This document shows, piece after piece, positions 26,277-35,144 of a stretch of 64,000 nt of DNA; within the stretch, counting starts at the first letter, position 1; each line of letters starts with the position of its first letter. The notes beneath the pieces were generated by a model, which saw only the letters and a program-made list of their open reading frames with translations, searched no databases and was not told where the DNA came from. Origin of the DNA: Indioceanicola profundi (GTDB lineage: Bacteria; Pseudomonadota; Alphaproteobacteria; Azospirillales; Azospirillaceae). The stretch spans positions 2,773,501-2,837,500 of the forward strand of contig NZ_CP030126.1 in the NCBI RefSeq assembly GCF_003568845.1, given 5' to 3'. The translations under genes were made by a program, and so were the position numbers.

Positions 26277-28058
26277 ATGTCCGTCATCGCGCCGGCCGGG
26301 GAGCCGTACAGGACCGACCGATTTCTGCAGGCCGCAGCCGATCTGGTGCGGAGGTTCCCGGTGGCCCTGGTTGGCGTGCTGCTCTGGACCGGCTTCGCAC
26401 TGGCGGATGCGCATCTGGGGGAAATCTACAGTGAGGCGATCCGGGCCGCCGAACGCCACATCCTGATCGCCGCCTTCGCCCTGTTCGCCTGGGGCACGGC
26501 CGGGCGGTTGATGGCGGAGCGTGGGGGCTGGTCCTCCGTCCGAACCTGGGCGGTGATGCTGGGCGGGGCAGTGGGGACCTATGCCGCCGCCATCGTCGGC
26601 GGGACGGAAGGGCACGAGATGCTGCTGCTGGCGGCCGCCCTTGCCCTGCTGATCGTTACCGCGGCGGGGCCGGGTCGGGCCGGGTTCGACGGCCGCTTCT
26701 GGACCGCCAACGCGGCCATCGTGGTGCATGCCGGGATCGCCATGGCCGCGGCATTGCTGCTGCTGGGCGGAACGATGCTGCTGCTGGTCGGGGTGAAGCA
26801 GCTCCTGGGGCTGGACATCGACGAATGGGCCTTCGAGAACACGGCCATCCTCTGCGTGCTCGGCTTCGGGCCGGCCCTGGCCCTGGCGGCCTTGCCGCAG
26901 GCCGACGATCCCGCCCCGCTGGGCGCCACCGAGCTGCGGGTGCTGACCTTCCTCAGCGCCGGCATCGCCGTGCCGCTCTGCACCGCCTATCTGCTGCTGG
27001 TCTATGCCCAGTTCGGGCGTTTCCTGCTGGCAGGCTCGGTGCCCGCCAATGAGACCGGCTGGCTGGTCAGCCTGTTCGGCACGGCCGGCATCGTGACCTG
27101 GATGATGGCGACCGGCAATGGCGAGACCGGGCGCTGGCCGCATGTGGCGCTTTACCGCCGCCTGTTCTTCCCGACGCTGGCGGTGCCCGCCGGCGTGCTG
27201 GCCTATGCGCTGTATCTGCGGGTGGCGGCCTATGGCTGGACGCCGGAGCGGACGGTGCTGGGGCTGGTGGTGGTCTGGTTCGCCCTGTCCATCCTGTGGT
27301 GGGCGACGCGGCGCTGGACCGGGCTGGGCATGCGGGCGCTGGTCGTCATCCTGGCCGCGGGCAGCGCCATCACGTCCATCGGGCCGTTGTCGCTGAGCGC
27401 CGTCACCGTGCGCAGCCAGTTGGGCCGGCTGGAAACGGCGCTGGCCGATGCGGGACTGCTGCGGGACGGGGTGCTGACCATTCCCGCGCAGGGTTCCGGT
27501 CTTGCCGATATCGGGAAGGTGGCCTCCCCCCTGGAGGCGATCCGGCAGGCAGCCGGCGGGGAGTATGAGCTGCCCTGGCCGGGGGCCGGCACGGTGGCCG
27601 ACCTTGCCCAGGCGACCGGGGCGGACCTGCAGCCCGCTCCGATGGGGCGGGACCTGGTCCAGTACGGCTATATCCCGCCGTTCCAGCCGGGTCTGGAAGT
27701 TCCCGAAGGGACACGGTTTGCCCGTACCATATGGCTGGACACGCAGGCTGGAAACGCCGCCATCCTCTCCGCCGCGTATCCGGTGGATATCCGTCTCGCC
27801 GCGGATGGGAACAGTCTGCTCGTCGATCTCGGCGGGGCGGAGGCGGAGCGCATCGGTGTCGGCGAGCTGACGGGCCGGCCAACGGTGCCGGATGAACGAG
27901 GGGAAGCGGCGTCCAGCCATCCCATCACCCGCTCCGGCCCGGCCGGGACGATCACCTTCTACCCGCTCTCCGCCGAGGCGTTGGCGGGAGAGGATGGTGA
28001 CACGCCGCAGCTCCGCACCATCGAACTGCTGGTGCTGTTCGCGCCGTCCGGACGTTAG
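26277..28058 (+). CDS. DUF4153 multi-pass membrane protein
   Basis: A 593-residue protein with about 12 hydrophobic segments in residues 25-400 and a soluble domain of about 170 residues at the C-terminus. The core segment AYLLLVYAQFGRFLL...NETGWLVSLFGTAGI and the later LGRLETAL fit the DUF4153 family. Function unknown. ATG 26277 has GGGAGGGG 4-11 bp upstream, an excellent ribosome-binding site, so the longer frame was dropped. It is convergent with sqdB, 6 bp apart. Confidence 0.8.
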   Translation: MSVIAPAGEPYRTDRFLQAAADLVRRFPVALVGVLLWTGFALADAHLGEIYSEAIRAAERHILIAAFALFAWGTAGRLMAERGGWSSVRTWAVMLGGAVGTYAAAIVGGTEGHEMLLLAAALALLIVTAAGPGRAGFDGRFWTANAAIVVHAGIAMAAALLLLGGTMLLLVGVKQLLGLDIDEWAFENTAILCVLGFGPALALAALPQADDPAPLGATELRVLTFLSAGIAVPLCTAYLLLVYAQFGRFLLAGSVPANETGWLVSLFGTAGIVTWMMATGNGETGRWPHVALYRRLFFPTLAVPAGVLAYALYLRVAAYGWTPERTVLGLVVVWFALSILWWATRRWTGLGMRALVVILAAGSAITSIGPLSLSAVTVRSQLGRLETALADAGLLRDGVLTIPAQGSGLADIGKVASPLEAIRQAAGGEYELPWPGAGTVADLAQATGADLQPAPMGRDLVQYGYIPPFQPGLEVPEGTRFARTIWLDTQAGNAAILSAAYPVDIRLAADGNSLLVDLGGAEAERIGVGELTGRPTVPDERGEAASSHPITRSGPAGTITFYPLSAEALAGEDGDTPQLRTIELLVLFAPSGR

Positions 28059-28064
28059 GTGCGC

Positions 28065-29264
28065 CTACTCCGCCGCCTGCTGGGCGGCAGCGCCGGCGAC
28101 GTCCTGCACCCAGCGGCTGGTGCAGACGATCCGGTTCCGGTCGCAACGGTCGGCGTATCGCTGGGCTACCGCGATCACCTCGTGCATCAGCCCCTCCGAC
28201 AGGAAGGTGGGATTGAGGCCGAGGCCGATCAGCCCGGCATTCTCCACATCCAGGTCGTTCTCCGGCGCTTCCTTGCGCGGGTTGTCCAGATGCTCCACCG
28301 GCACGCCGGTGCGGGTGGAGACCAGGGCGGCAAGGTCACGCACCCGGTGACATTCGGTCATCTGGTTCATGATCCGCACCCGGTCGCCGCGCTTCGGCGG
28401 GGACAGGGCTGCCAACTCGATGCAGCGCACCGTGTCGCGGATATGGATGAAGGCCCGGGTCTGGCCGCCGGTGCCGTGAACGGTCAGCGGATGGCCGATG
28501 GCCGCCTGCATCAGGAAGCGGTTCAGCACCGTGCCGTAATCGCCGTCATAGTCGAAGCGGTTGATCAGCCGCTCATCCATGTCGGTTTCGGGGGTGCTGG
28601 TGCCCCAGACGATGCCCTGGTGCAAATCGGTGATCTTCAGCCCGTCATTCTTGGCGTAGAACTGGAAGAGCTGCTGATCCAGGCACTTGGTCATATGATA
28701 GATGCTGCCCGGATCGGGCGGGTACAGCATCTCGATATCCGCCTCCGCCCCGCCGGAGCGCAGCGTGGCCTCCACATAGCCCTCCGGCACGCGCAGGCCG
28801 CGGGCCTTGCCGTAGCCATAGACGCCCATGGTGCCAAGATGCAGCAGATGGGCGTCGGGGGCGGCCTCCACCATGGCGCAGAGCAGGTTGTTGGTGGCGT
28901 TGACATTGTTGTCGACGGTGTAGCGCTTGTGGTGCCGGCTCTTCATCGAATAGGGTGCGGCGCGCTGCTCGGCGAAATGCACGACGGCGTCCGGCCGCTC
29001 CGTCCGCAGCAGCTCTTCCAGCGCTTCATAGTCGCGGGCGACATTGAGGTTCCTGAACTCGATCTCCCGCCCGGTCAGCTCCCGCCAGGCGTCCAGCCGT
29101 TCGTCCAGGGACCGGATGGGGGTGAGGCTCTGAACGCCAAGCTCGCCATCGGTCGCGCGGCGGACCAGATTGTCGACGATCACCACCTCGTGCCCACGGG
29201 CGGAAAAATGAAGCGCCGTCGGCCAGCCGCAGAAACCATCGCCGCCTAGAACCAGGACCCTCAT
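28065..29264 (-). CDS. sqdB: UDP-sulfoquinovose synthase
   Basis: A 399-residue extended SDR that makes UDP-sulfoquinovose from UDP-glucose and sulfite for the plant and bacterial sulfolipid SQDG. The NAD site reads LVLGGDGFCGWPTALHFSARGHEV (cited by its first half). Diagnostic SqdB blocks are GVQSLTPIRSL, HFAEQRAAPYSM, TVDNNVNATNNLL, YGYG, the Y-x3-K in SIYHMTK, DLHQGIVWGT and RFLMQAAIGHPL. GGGGAG lies just before ATG 29264. It is divergent from a GT4 glycosyltransferase. SQDG synthesis often replaces phospholipid under phosphate limitation. Confidence 0.92.
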   Translation of the reverse strand: MRVLVLGGDGFCGWPTALHFSARGHEVVIVDNLVRRATDGELGVQSLTPIRSLDERLDAWRELTGREIEFRNLNVARDYEALEELLRTERPDAVVHFAEQRAAPYSMKSRHHKRYTVDNNVNATNNLLCAMVEAAPDAHLLHLGTMGVYGYGKARGLRVPEGYVEATLRSGGAEADIEMLYPPDPGSIYHMTKCLDQQLFQFYAKNDGLKITDLHQGIVWGTSTPETDMDERLINRFDYDGDYGTVLNRFLMQAAIGHPLTVHGTGGQTRAFIHIRDTVRCIELAALSPPKRGDRVRIMNQMTECHRVRDLAALVSTRTGVPVEHLDNPRKEAPENDLDVENAGLIGLGLNPTFLSEGLMHEVIAVAQRYADRCDRNRIVCTSRWVQDVAGAAAQQAAE

Positions 29265-29407
29265 GAGCACTCCCCGTGTTGAAAGCCGGACATACCCTTG
29301 CAACGATATCGGCAATGAATAGGAACCGGGGATGGGCTGCAATATAACCAACTGCCTGTCACAAAAAAGAAAACGACTTTTGGTCTAGCCAGTAAGTAGC
29401 CCACCTC

Positions 29408-30409
29408 ATGCGAATTCTGATCCCGACCGATGCGTGGACGCCCCAGATCAACGGGGTGGTGCGCGCCCTGTCCACGACCATTGCCCATCTGCGGGACATG
29501 GGGCACGAGGTCCTGCCCATCGGTCCCGACCGATTCCGCACCGTTCCCGCCCCCAGCTATCCGGAGGTGCGGCTGGCCCTGTTTCCCGGGCGGGAGATCG
29601 GCCGGATCATGGACGGGTTCCGTCCCCATGCCGTCCATATCCCCGTCGAAGGCCCCATCGGACTGGCCGCGCGCCGGCAATGCCTGAAGCGCGGCTGGCC
29701 CTTCACCACCAGCTTCCACACGCGGTTCGGCGACTATTTCGCCCAGAACCTGCATATCAGCGCCGCCGTGCCCTATGCCTTCCAGCGCTGGTTCCACAAT
29801 GCCGGCAGCGGCTTCATGGTCCAGACCGACACGCTGGCGCGGGAGTTGGCGGCCCGCGGCTTCCGCAATATCAAGCGCTGGAACCGGGCGGTGGATACGG
29901 AACTGTTCCAGCCCCTGGGCGACCGCGACTTCCTGAACCTGCCGCGCCCCATCTTCATCAATGTGGGCCGCGTCTCGGCGGAGAAGAACCTGGAAGCCTT
30001 CCTGAAACTGGACCTGCCCGGCAGCAAGGTCGTGGTGGGCGACGGGCCGCAGCTTTCCACCTACCGCGCCAGATATCCGGACGTGCATTTCCTGGGCTAC
30101 CGCACCGGCCCGGACCTTGCCCGGTACTTCGAGGCCGCGGACGTGTTCGTCTTCCCCTCCCGCTTCGAAACGCTGGGGCTGGTCAGCCTGGAGAGTCTGG
30201 CCTGCGGCACGCCGGTGGCTGCCTTTCCGGTGCCGGGGCCGCTGGACGTGATCGGGAACAATCCGGTTGGCGTCCTGTGCGAGGATCTGCGCGCCGCCGC
30301 GCTGAAATGCCTGGAAATCGACCGGGCGACCTGCCGCAGCTATGCGCTGACCTTCTCCTGGCGGAAATGCACCAAAGAGTTTTTGGACAATTTAGCGCCC
30401 ATCCATTGA
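29408..30409 (+). CDS. GT4 glycosyltransferase, probable glycolipid (SQDG) synthase
   Basis: A 333-residue GT-B enzyme. The acceptor domain starts MRILIPTDAWTPQINGVVRAL, and the donor-site motif is in the second half: NVGRVSAEKNLEAFL (about 190-205), GYRTGPDL, VFPSRFETLGLVSLES (E-x7-E). It resembles diacylglycerol glycosyltransferases such as cyanobacterial SqdX and phosphate-stress mannosyl/glucuronosyl lipid synthases. Divergent pairing with sqdB, 143 bp apart, makes transfer of sulfoquinovose to diacylglycerol the most likely job, but the donor cannot be read from sequence. Confidence 0.8.
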   Translation: MRILIPTDAWTPQINGVVRALSTTIAHLRDMGHEVLPIGPDRFRTVPAPSYPEVRLALFPGREIGRIMDGFRPHAVHIPVEGPIGLAARRQCLKRGWPFTTSFHTRFGDYFAQNLHISAAVPYAFQRWFHNAGSGFMVQTDTLARELAARGFRNIKRWNRAVDTELFQPLGDRDFLNLPRPIFINVGRVSAEKNLEAFLKLDLPGSKVVVGDGPQLSTYRARYPDVHFLGYRTGPDLARYFEAADVFVFPSRFETLGLVSLESLACGTPVAAFPVPGPLDVIGNNPVGVLCEDLRAAALKCLEIDRATCRSYALTFSWRKCTKEFLDNLAPIH

Positions 30410-30467
30410 TGGAGTTGCGAATATCAGATGCAGCTTATAGATTGCCCCTCTCTTCCCGCGGCGGTGA

Positions 30468-31043
30468 ATGGAAATGAGTTCCTCGATCGCCGATGCAGTG
30501 GGCAATGGCCCGCTGAAACGGCTGCTGAATCTCTGGTGCCGGGAAAGCCTGGCCCATGGCGGCATCCCGCCAAGATCGGCGTTTGCCCCTGAAATCCTGG
30601 GACCGTACCTGCTGCCCTGCATGTTCATCTATGAACGGCGCAGGGAAGCGGACGGCCGGGTCCGGTTCTTCTGCCGCGTTGCCGGCGGCAATCTGCGCGC
30701 CGCCTTCCGGCAGGAGGGCACCGGCCGCTATCTGGATGAGCTGATCCCGCCGGACTGGCTGGAAAACCGGGTGAGAATATTCAGCCGGTGCGTCGACGGG
30801 GGCCTGCCCCTGCTGATGACGGGGCATCTGGTGGCCGAAGGAGTGGAATGGCGGCCCTACCGGCGCTTGCTGACGCCGGTCCGCGCGCAGGACGGGGATG
30901 TGCAGCTCCTGGGCGGGATCGTCTTTCCCCGCCATGGGGAGGAGCAGGGAGGCAGGCCCTGTCCCCCGCCCGGCGGAAAGGTCCTCGTCACGGCGGCCAC
31001 GCCCGAGGATATCGCCGCGCTGGCTGCGGCGTCGCCGGACTGA
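30468..31043 (+). CDS. PAS_5-type domain protein (copy 1)
   Basis: A 191-residue single-domain protein of the alphaproteobacterial PAS_5 (DUF1457-like) class. It shows LLNLWCRES, EILGPYLLPCMFIYER, VRFFCRVAGGNLRAAF, the segment RYLDELIPPDWLENR and EWRPYRRLLTPVRA near the end of the fold. These proteins have no output domain and no known ligand. A related protein is encoded at 40457-41005. It starts 58 bp after the glycosyltransferase; ATG 30474 is an alternative start. Confidence 0.75.
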   Translation: MEMSSSIADAVGNGPLKRLLNLWCRESLAHGGIPPRSAFAPEILGPYLLPCMFIYERRREADGRVRFFCRVAGGNLRAAFRQEGTGRYLDELIPPDWLENRVRIFSRCVDGGLPLLMTGHLVAEGVEWRPYRRLLTPVRAQDGDVQLLGGIVFPRHGEEQGGRPCPPPGGKVLVTAATPEDIAALAAASPD

Positions 31044-31044
31044 G

Positions 31045-31638
31045 TCAGAGGCTGCGCCGCGCCCGGAAGGCCGCGGTCAGGGTGCCGTCGTCCAGATAGT
31101 CCAGCTCGCCGCCCACCGGAACGCCATGGGCGAGGCGGGAGATGGCGACGGCGCAGGTGGAGAGGCGGTCGGCCAGGTAATGGGCCGTGGTCTGTCCGCC
31201 CACCGTGGCGTTCAGGGCCAGGATGACCTCCTTCACCTGCGGCTTGGCCGCCCGTTCCATCAGGCCGGGGATGGCGAGGTCCTGCGGGCCGATGCCCTCC
31301 AACGCCGAGAGGGTGCCGCCCAGCACATGGTAGAGCCCGCGATAGGCACCCGACCGCTCCATGGCCCAGAGATCGCCGACCTCCTCCACCACGCAGAGCA
31401 TGGTGCGGTCGCGCGACGCATCCGTGCAGACATGACAGGGATCGTGGCTGTCCAGGTTCCCGCAGACCGAGCAGGTGCGGATGGTGGCCGAGGCCGCCGC
31501 CAGCGCTTCGGCCAGCGGGTCCATCAACCCTTCGCGCTTCTTGATAAGGTGCAGCGCCGCCCGCCGGGCGGAGCGCGGCCCCAGCCCCGGCAACTTGGCC
31601 AGGAGCTGGATCAGGCGGTCGATTTCAGGTCCGATCAT
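31045..31638 (-). CDS. recR: Recombination mediator RecR
   Basis: A 197-residue protein of the RecFOR pathway that helps load RecA. N-terminal helix-hairpin-helix [17 protein letters not shown] (about 15-31), a four-Cys zinc finger [16 protein letters not shown] (about 56-71) and a Toprim domain with [16 protein letters not shown] and [14 protein letters not shown]. It is the last gene of dnaX-ybaB-recR, the standard bacterial order. Confidence 0.97.
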   Translation of the reverse strand: MIGPEIDRLIQLLAKLPGLGPRSARRAALHLIKKREGLMDPLAEALAAASATIRTCSVCGNLDSHDPCHVCTDASRDRTMLCVVEEVGDLWAMERSGAYRGLYHVLGGTLSALEGIGPQDLAIPGLMERAAKPQVKEVILALNATVGGQTTAHYLADRLSTCAVAISRLAHGVPVGGELDYLDDGTLTAAFRARRSL

Positions 31639-31754
31639 GGGCAGCTGGAAGAAAAGAGGACGCTCGTCATTTTGCCCGCATCATATGGTGATTTGGGCAG
31701 GCCTGTTCATCGGCGAAGCGAAGAGCGCCCGCTTTTCCCTGTCCATTTTCCCGG

Positions 31755-32078
31755 TCAGAACGGGAACTTCATGCCCGGCGGAAGCTTCAGGCCGCCCATG
31801 AGCTTCTGGGTCTCCTCGGCCATGTGGTTCTCCACCTTCTGCTTGGCGTCGTTGAAGGCGGCGACGATCAGGTCCTCCAGGACCTCCACGTCCTCCGGAT
31901 CGACCACGGACTTGTCCAGCTTCAGCTTCCGCAGCTCGCCCTTGCCGTTCAGCGTGACGCTGACCATGCCGGCGCCGGACTGGCCGGTCATCTCGACCTC
32001 GCCCAGCTTGGACTGCATCTCCTGCATCTTGGCCTGCATCTGCTGGGCCTGCTTCATCATGTTGCCAAGATTTTTCAT
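31755..32078 (-). CDS. ybaB: YbaB/EbfC family nucleoid-associated protein
   Basis: A 107-residue protein, MKNLGNMMKQAQQMQAKMQE, with the Met/Gln-rich N-terminal helix, the central strand block VSVTLNGKGELRKLKLD and the C-terminal helix VEVLEDLIVAAFNDAK. It forms dimers that bind DNA. It begins 3 bp after dnaX ends and is co-transcribed with dnaX and recR. Confidence 0.96.
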   Translation of the reverse strand: MKNLGNMMKQAQQMQAKMQEMQSKLGEVEMTGQSGAGMVSVTLNGKGELRKLKLDKSVVDPEDVEVLEDLIVAAFNDAKQKVENHMAEETQKLMGGLKLPPGMKFPF

Positions 32079-32081
32079 GGC

Positions 32082-34013
32082 TCAGAAATCTCCTTCCCAA
32101 TCGCCGTCATCGGCGGGTGGTGCATCGAAATAGGGATTGTCGGGGATGCTGTCATCATCGGAATCGGGCAGCGACGCCGCGGCGGCAGCCGCCTGTTCCG
32201 CCGCCTGCTCGGCCGCGAGGTCGCGGACCTGCTCGATCTTCGCACCCGGAAAGGCGCTCAGCACGGCCTGGACCACGGGATGTTTCGCCGCCTCCTCCTT
32301 GACGCGGGCGAGGGCGGCCTTCTCCTGCTCCGCCAGGGTGGGCGCGCCGGGGGCGGAGGAGACGGAGACCACCCAGCGCCGCCCGGTCCATTCGGTCAGG
32401 CACTGGCCCACCCGGCCCGCCAGATTGGCCGGGGCGAAGGAGGCCGGGCGCAGTTCGATCAGCCCGGCTTCGAACCTCACCAGATGGGTGGCGCTGTGCA
32501 GCATGCCGCCCAGCGCCCCCTCCCGCCGGTCCATGAACAGCTTCACCACCTCCGGGAAGCTCTGCGGGTCGGCCAGACCGGCCGCCACCGCCACTGCGGG
32601 CTGTTGCTGTACCGTGGCGGCCGGCTGCTCCAGCGGGCGGGCAAGGCCCTGGGCGCGGCCGCCGGACACCAGCGCCATGGGCGCGCCGCCATGCATGGCC
32701 TGGGGTGCGCCGGCCGGACCGGCCAGCGCCATGGCCCCGTTTCCGCCGCCCGGCCCGTTCGGCCCCAGCAGGGCGCGCGCCGCCGCCTCGGCCCCGCCGG
32801 CCTCCTGGATCTTCTTGATGAGGTCGCCGGGGCTGGGCAGGTCGGAGGCGTAGGCGAGGCGGATGACCAGCATCTCCAGCGCCTGCTGCGGCACCGGCGC
32901 CTGACTGACCTCGTTCAGGCCCTTGAGCAGAATCTGCCAGGCCCGCGACAAAGCCGGCATGCCCAGCTTGCCCGCCAGCTCCACCCCGCGGGTGCGCTCC
33001 TCCTCCGGCACGGACGGGTCGTCCGCCGTGCCGGGGACCACGCGGGCGCGGGTCAGGAAATGGGTGAAGTCCAGCAGGTCCTGCACCACCACGATGGGGT
33101 CGGCGCCCCGCTTGTGCATGTCGTCCAGGATGTCCAGCGCCTCCGCCGTGCGGCCGGTCAGCGTGGACGCGAACAGGTCGATGACGCGGGATCGGTCGGC
33201 CAGCCCCAGCATGTCGCGCACCTGCTGCGCCGTGACCTGCCCGCCGCCCAGCGCGATGGCCTGGTCCAGCAGCGACAGCCCGTCGCGCACCGATCCGTCG
33301 GCGGCCCGTGCGATCAGGGCGATGGCCTCCGGCTCCGCCGCGACCCCTTCCTTCTCCGACACGCGGGTGAAGTGGCCGACCAGCGTGGCATGGTCCACCC
33401 GGCGCAGGTCGAAGCGCTGGCAGCGCGACAGCACCGTGACCGGCACCTTGCGGATTTCGGTGGTGGCGAAGACGAACTTCACATGCGGCGGCGGCTCCTC
33501 CAGCGTCTTCAGGAGCGCGTTGAACGCGCCCTTGGAGAGCATGTGGACCTCGTCGATGATGTAGAGCTTGTACCGCGCGCCGGCCGGTGCGTAGCGCACC
33601 CCGTCGATGATCTCGCGGATGTTGTCGACGCCGGTGTTGCTGGCGGCGTCCATCTCCAGCACGTCGACATTCCGGTCGGCGGCGATGGACACGCACTGCT
33701 CACAGACACCGCAGGGGCTGATGGTGGGACCGCCCTTTCCGTCCGGCCCGACGCAGTTCAGGGCGCGGGCGATGATGCGGGCGGTGGTGGTCTTGCCGAC
33801 GCCGCGCACGCCCGTCAGCATGTAGGCCTGATGGATGCGCCCGGACTGGATGGCGTTGCGCAGGGTGCGGACCAGGGCGTCCTGGCCCACCAGCTCGTCG
33901 AAATTCTGCGGCCGGTACTTGCGGGCCAGCACCCGATAGGCCGCACCGCCCTTTCCGGCGGGGGCGGCCTCGGTCCGGGCAAGCTCGGCCGGCTCAAGCG
34001 TGGTGTCGGTCAC
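32082..34013 (-). CDS. dnaX: DNA polymerase III subunit gamma/tau
   Basis: A 643-residue clamp-loader ATPase. After a 25-residue leader come YRVLARKYRPQNFDELVGQ, the Walker A site TGVRGVGKTTTAR (about 68-80), the zinc finger (C...CGVCEQC), Walker B DEVHMLSKGAFNALLKTLEE and the sensor region TVLSRCQRFDLRR. The last 250 residues are the tau part, ending in an acidic Asp/Pro-rich tail. I did not find an obvious slippery site for a short gamma form. The SRP RNA gene lies upstream. Confidence 0.97.
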   Translation of the reverse strand: MTDTTLEPAELARTEAAPAGKGGAAYRVLARKYRPQNFDELVGQDALVRTLRNAIQSGRIHQAYMLTGVRGVGKTTTARIIARALNCVGPDGKGGPTISPCGVCEQCVSIAADRNVDVLEMDAASNTGVDNIREIIDGVRYAPAGARYKLYIIDEVHMLSKGAFNALLKTLEEPPPHVKFVFATTEIRKVPVTVLSRCQRFDLRRVDHATLVGHFTRVSEKEGVAAEPEAIALIARAADGSVRDGLSLLDQAIALGGGQVTAQQVRDMLGLADRSRVIDLFASTLTGRTAEALDILDDMHKRGADPIVVVQDLLDFTHFLTRARVVPGTADDPSVPEEERTRGVELAGKLGMPALSRAWQILLKGLNEVSQAPVPQQALEMLVIRLAYASDLPSPGDLIKKIQEAGGAEAAARALLGPNGPGGGNGAMALAGPAGAPQAMHGGAPMALVSGGRAQGLARPLEQPAATVQQQPAVAVAAGLADPQSFPEVVKLFMDRREGALGGMLHSATHLVRFEAGLIELRPASFAPANLAGRVGQCLTEWTGRRWVVSVSSAPGAPTLAEQEKAALARVKEEAAKHPVVQAVLSAFPGAKIEQVRDLAAEQAAEQAAAAAASLPDSDDDSIPDNPYFDAPPADDGDWEGDF

Positions 34014-34154
34014 GGGACCTCAATGCTCAGCAACATCGGAACGGCGGCAACCCGCCGGGCGGTATCGCGCGGGCGCAGTCTAGAGCCGGGCGCACCCTTT
34101 GTCGCCACCAAAGACGGGCGGACCGGGCCGGAGCGGATTTTCGAAGGAGAGGGT

Positions 34155-34251
34155 GGGAGGCTGGACGAACGACCCGAGCCGAAACTCGTTACGGCTGCTT
34201 CCTTCCGGACCTGACCGGGTTGGCGAGGGACCCGCCCGTTGCCAACCTCCC
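34155..34251 (-). ncRNA. ffs: Bacterial small SRP RNA (4.5S)
   Basis: About 97 nt on the minus strand. The conserved apical domain GGTCAGGTCCGGAAGGAAGC is present and the ends pair (GGGAGGTTGG with CCAGCCTCCC). It is upstream of dnaX, the frequent location in proteobacteria. Exact ends are set from the terminal stem. Confidence 0.93.
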
Positions 34252-34343
34252 GCCCCTTATATCGGTGAGCGGGGCGGCGAAGGCAAGAGGAAAGGGATTG
34301 GCACCGGCCGTGCCGGGTTCAGGACCATTCCGGACCCGGCCGA

Positions 34344-34724
34344 TTACGGCCTTAGCGCCGTTCGGACCGCTTCTAGCAACGCATGCGCCCCGGCTAGGAT
34401 GCCGGGCACCTCCCCGGGAGCCGGATAATGTTCGCCCAGATAATCGGCGGCGGCCTTGTACTTGTAGCTGCGGGACAGGAAAGCCGCATGCTCCAGGCCG
34501 ATTTCGCCCTTCTCGCGACAAAGCTGGTGGAAGAGGTTGTTCGTACCGTGATGCGTGACAGGGATTTTTCCTGTCGTTGCGGCGATATAGGCGTTTGCCG
34601 CATGGAAAGCCGCCAGGTAGCAGTCGTGCCCGACGATCTCGGCGTAGCCGTCCGCCGCAAGCCGCTCACTCCGCGCCAGGATGTGGCGCGCCAGTTCCAG
34701 AGACCTTGCGGTTTCCGGAGTCAC
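34344..34724 (-). CDS. HEPN-domain protein of a MNT/HEPN pair
   Basis: A 126-residue helical protein with a GTG start whose GTGA overlaps the stop of the nucleotidyltransferase gene. It follows the PF05168 pattern: ARHILARSERLAADGYAEIV, then HDCYLAAFHAANAYIA (usual AYYAAFHAARALL) and THHGTNNLFHQL. The RNase motif R-x(4-6)-H is not seen, so direct RNase activity is doubtful. In known pairs the HEPN partner is the toxin and the MNT protein an antitoxin that can modify it; here the order is MNT then HEPN. Confidence 0.78.
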   Translation of the reverse strand: MTPETARSLELARHILARSERLAADGYAEIVGHDCYLAAFHAANAYIAATTGKIPVTHHGTNNLFHQLCREKGEIGLEHAAFLSRSYKYKAAADYLGEHYPAPGEVPGILAGAHALLEAVRTALRP

Positions 34725-35062
34725 AGCTCCACCCCGTCCTGCCGGACGGAACGCATGAAGAGGGTCGGCTGCGCCAGTTCCGCCTCCGGAAAGGCATGAA
34801 TCTCGGCATTCACGCCATAAGTCTCGTAGAGCTTCCAGACCAGCGGTACGGCTTGGTCCCATTCCGCCGACCAATCCACCTGCCCCTTCAGGAATACCGC
34901 CATATCGTAATCGCTGTCGGGCCGGTGGTCGCCCCTGGCGCGGGAGCCGTAGAGGACCAGTCTGGTCAGCCGATCGCCGAAATGGGCGCGCACAGCGGCG
35001 GCGATTCCCGGCAGCCGGGGATCGTCGGGACAGCTCATCCGGTTGGGCATCGATCCATCCAT
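34721..35062 (-). CDS. MNT-type nucleotidyltransferase of a MNT/HEPN pair
   Basis: A 113-residue minimal nucleotidyltransferase. The active-site motif LVLYGSRARGDHRPDSDYDMAVF (about 35-57) has GSRARG and the D-x-D pair (SDYD). Its stop overlaps the GTG start of the HEPN gene. In known systems such proteins attach AMP or another nucleotide to the HEPN protein. The first ATG is at 35062; later in-frame ATGs exist (MPNRM). Confidence 0.82.
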   Translation of the reverse strand: MDGSMPNRMSCPDDPRLPGIAAAVRAHFGDRLTRLVLYGSRARGDHRPDSDYDMAVFLKGQVDWSAEWDQAVPLVWKLYETYGVNAEIHAFPEAELAQPTLFMRSVRQDGVEL

Positions 35063-35144
35063 GGCGGCATCCTAACACGGTCGCCATGCCGTGCGTATGC
35101 CCCCCTGGAAAATCCCCACGCCGCGTGCCACTACTCTTCCCACC

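Noticed and set aside
24628-26466. A 612-codon plus-strand frame
   Set aside because: Antisense to rmuC; composition (His, Gln, Gly, Arg repeats) is that of a shadow frame.
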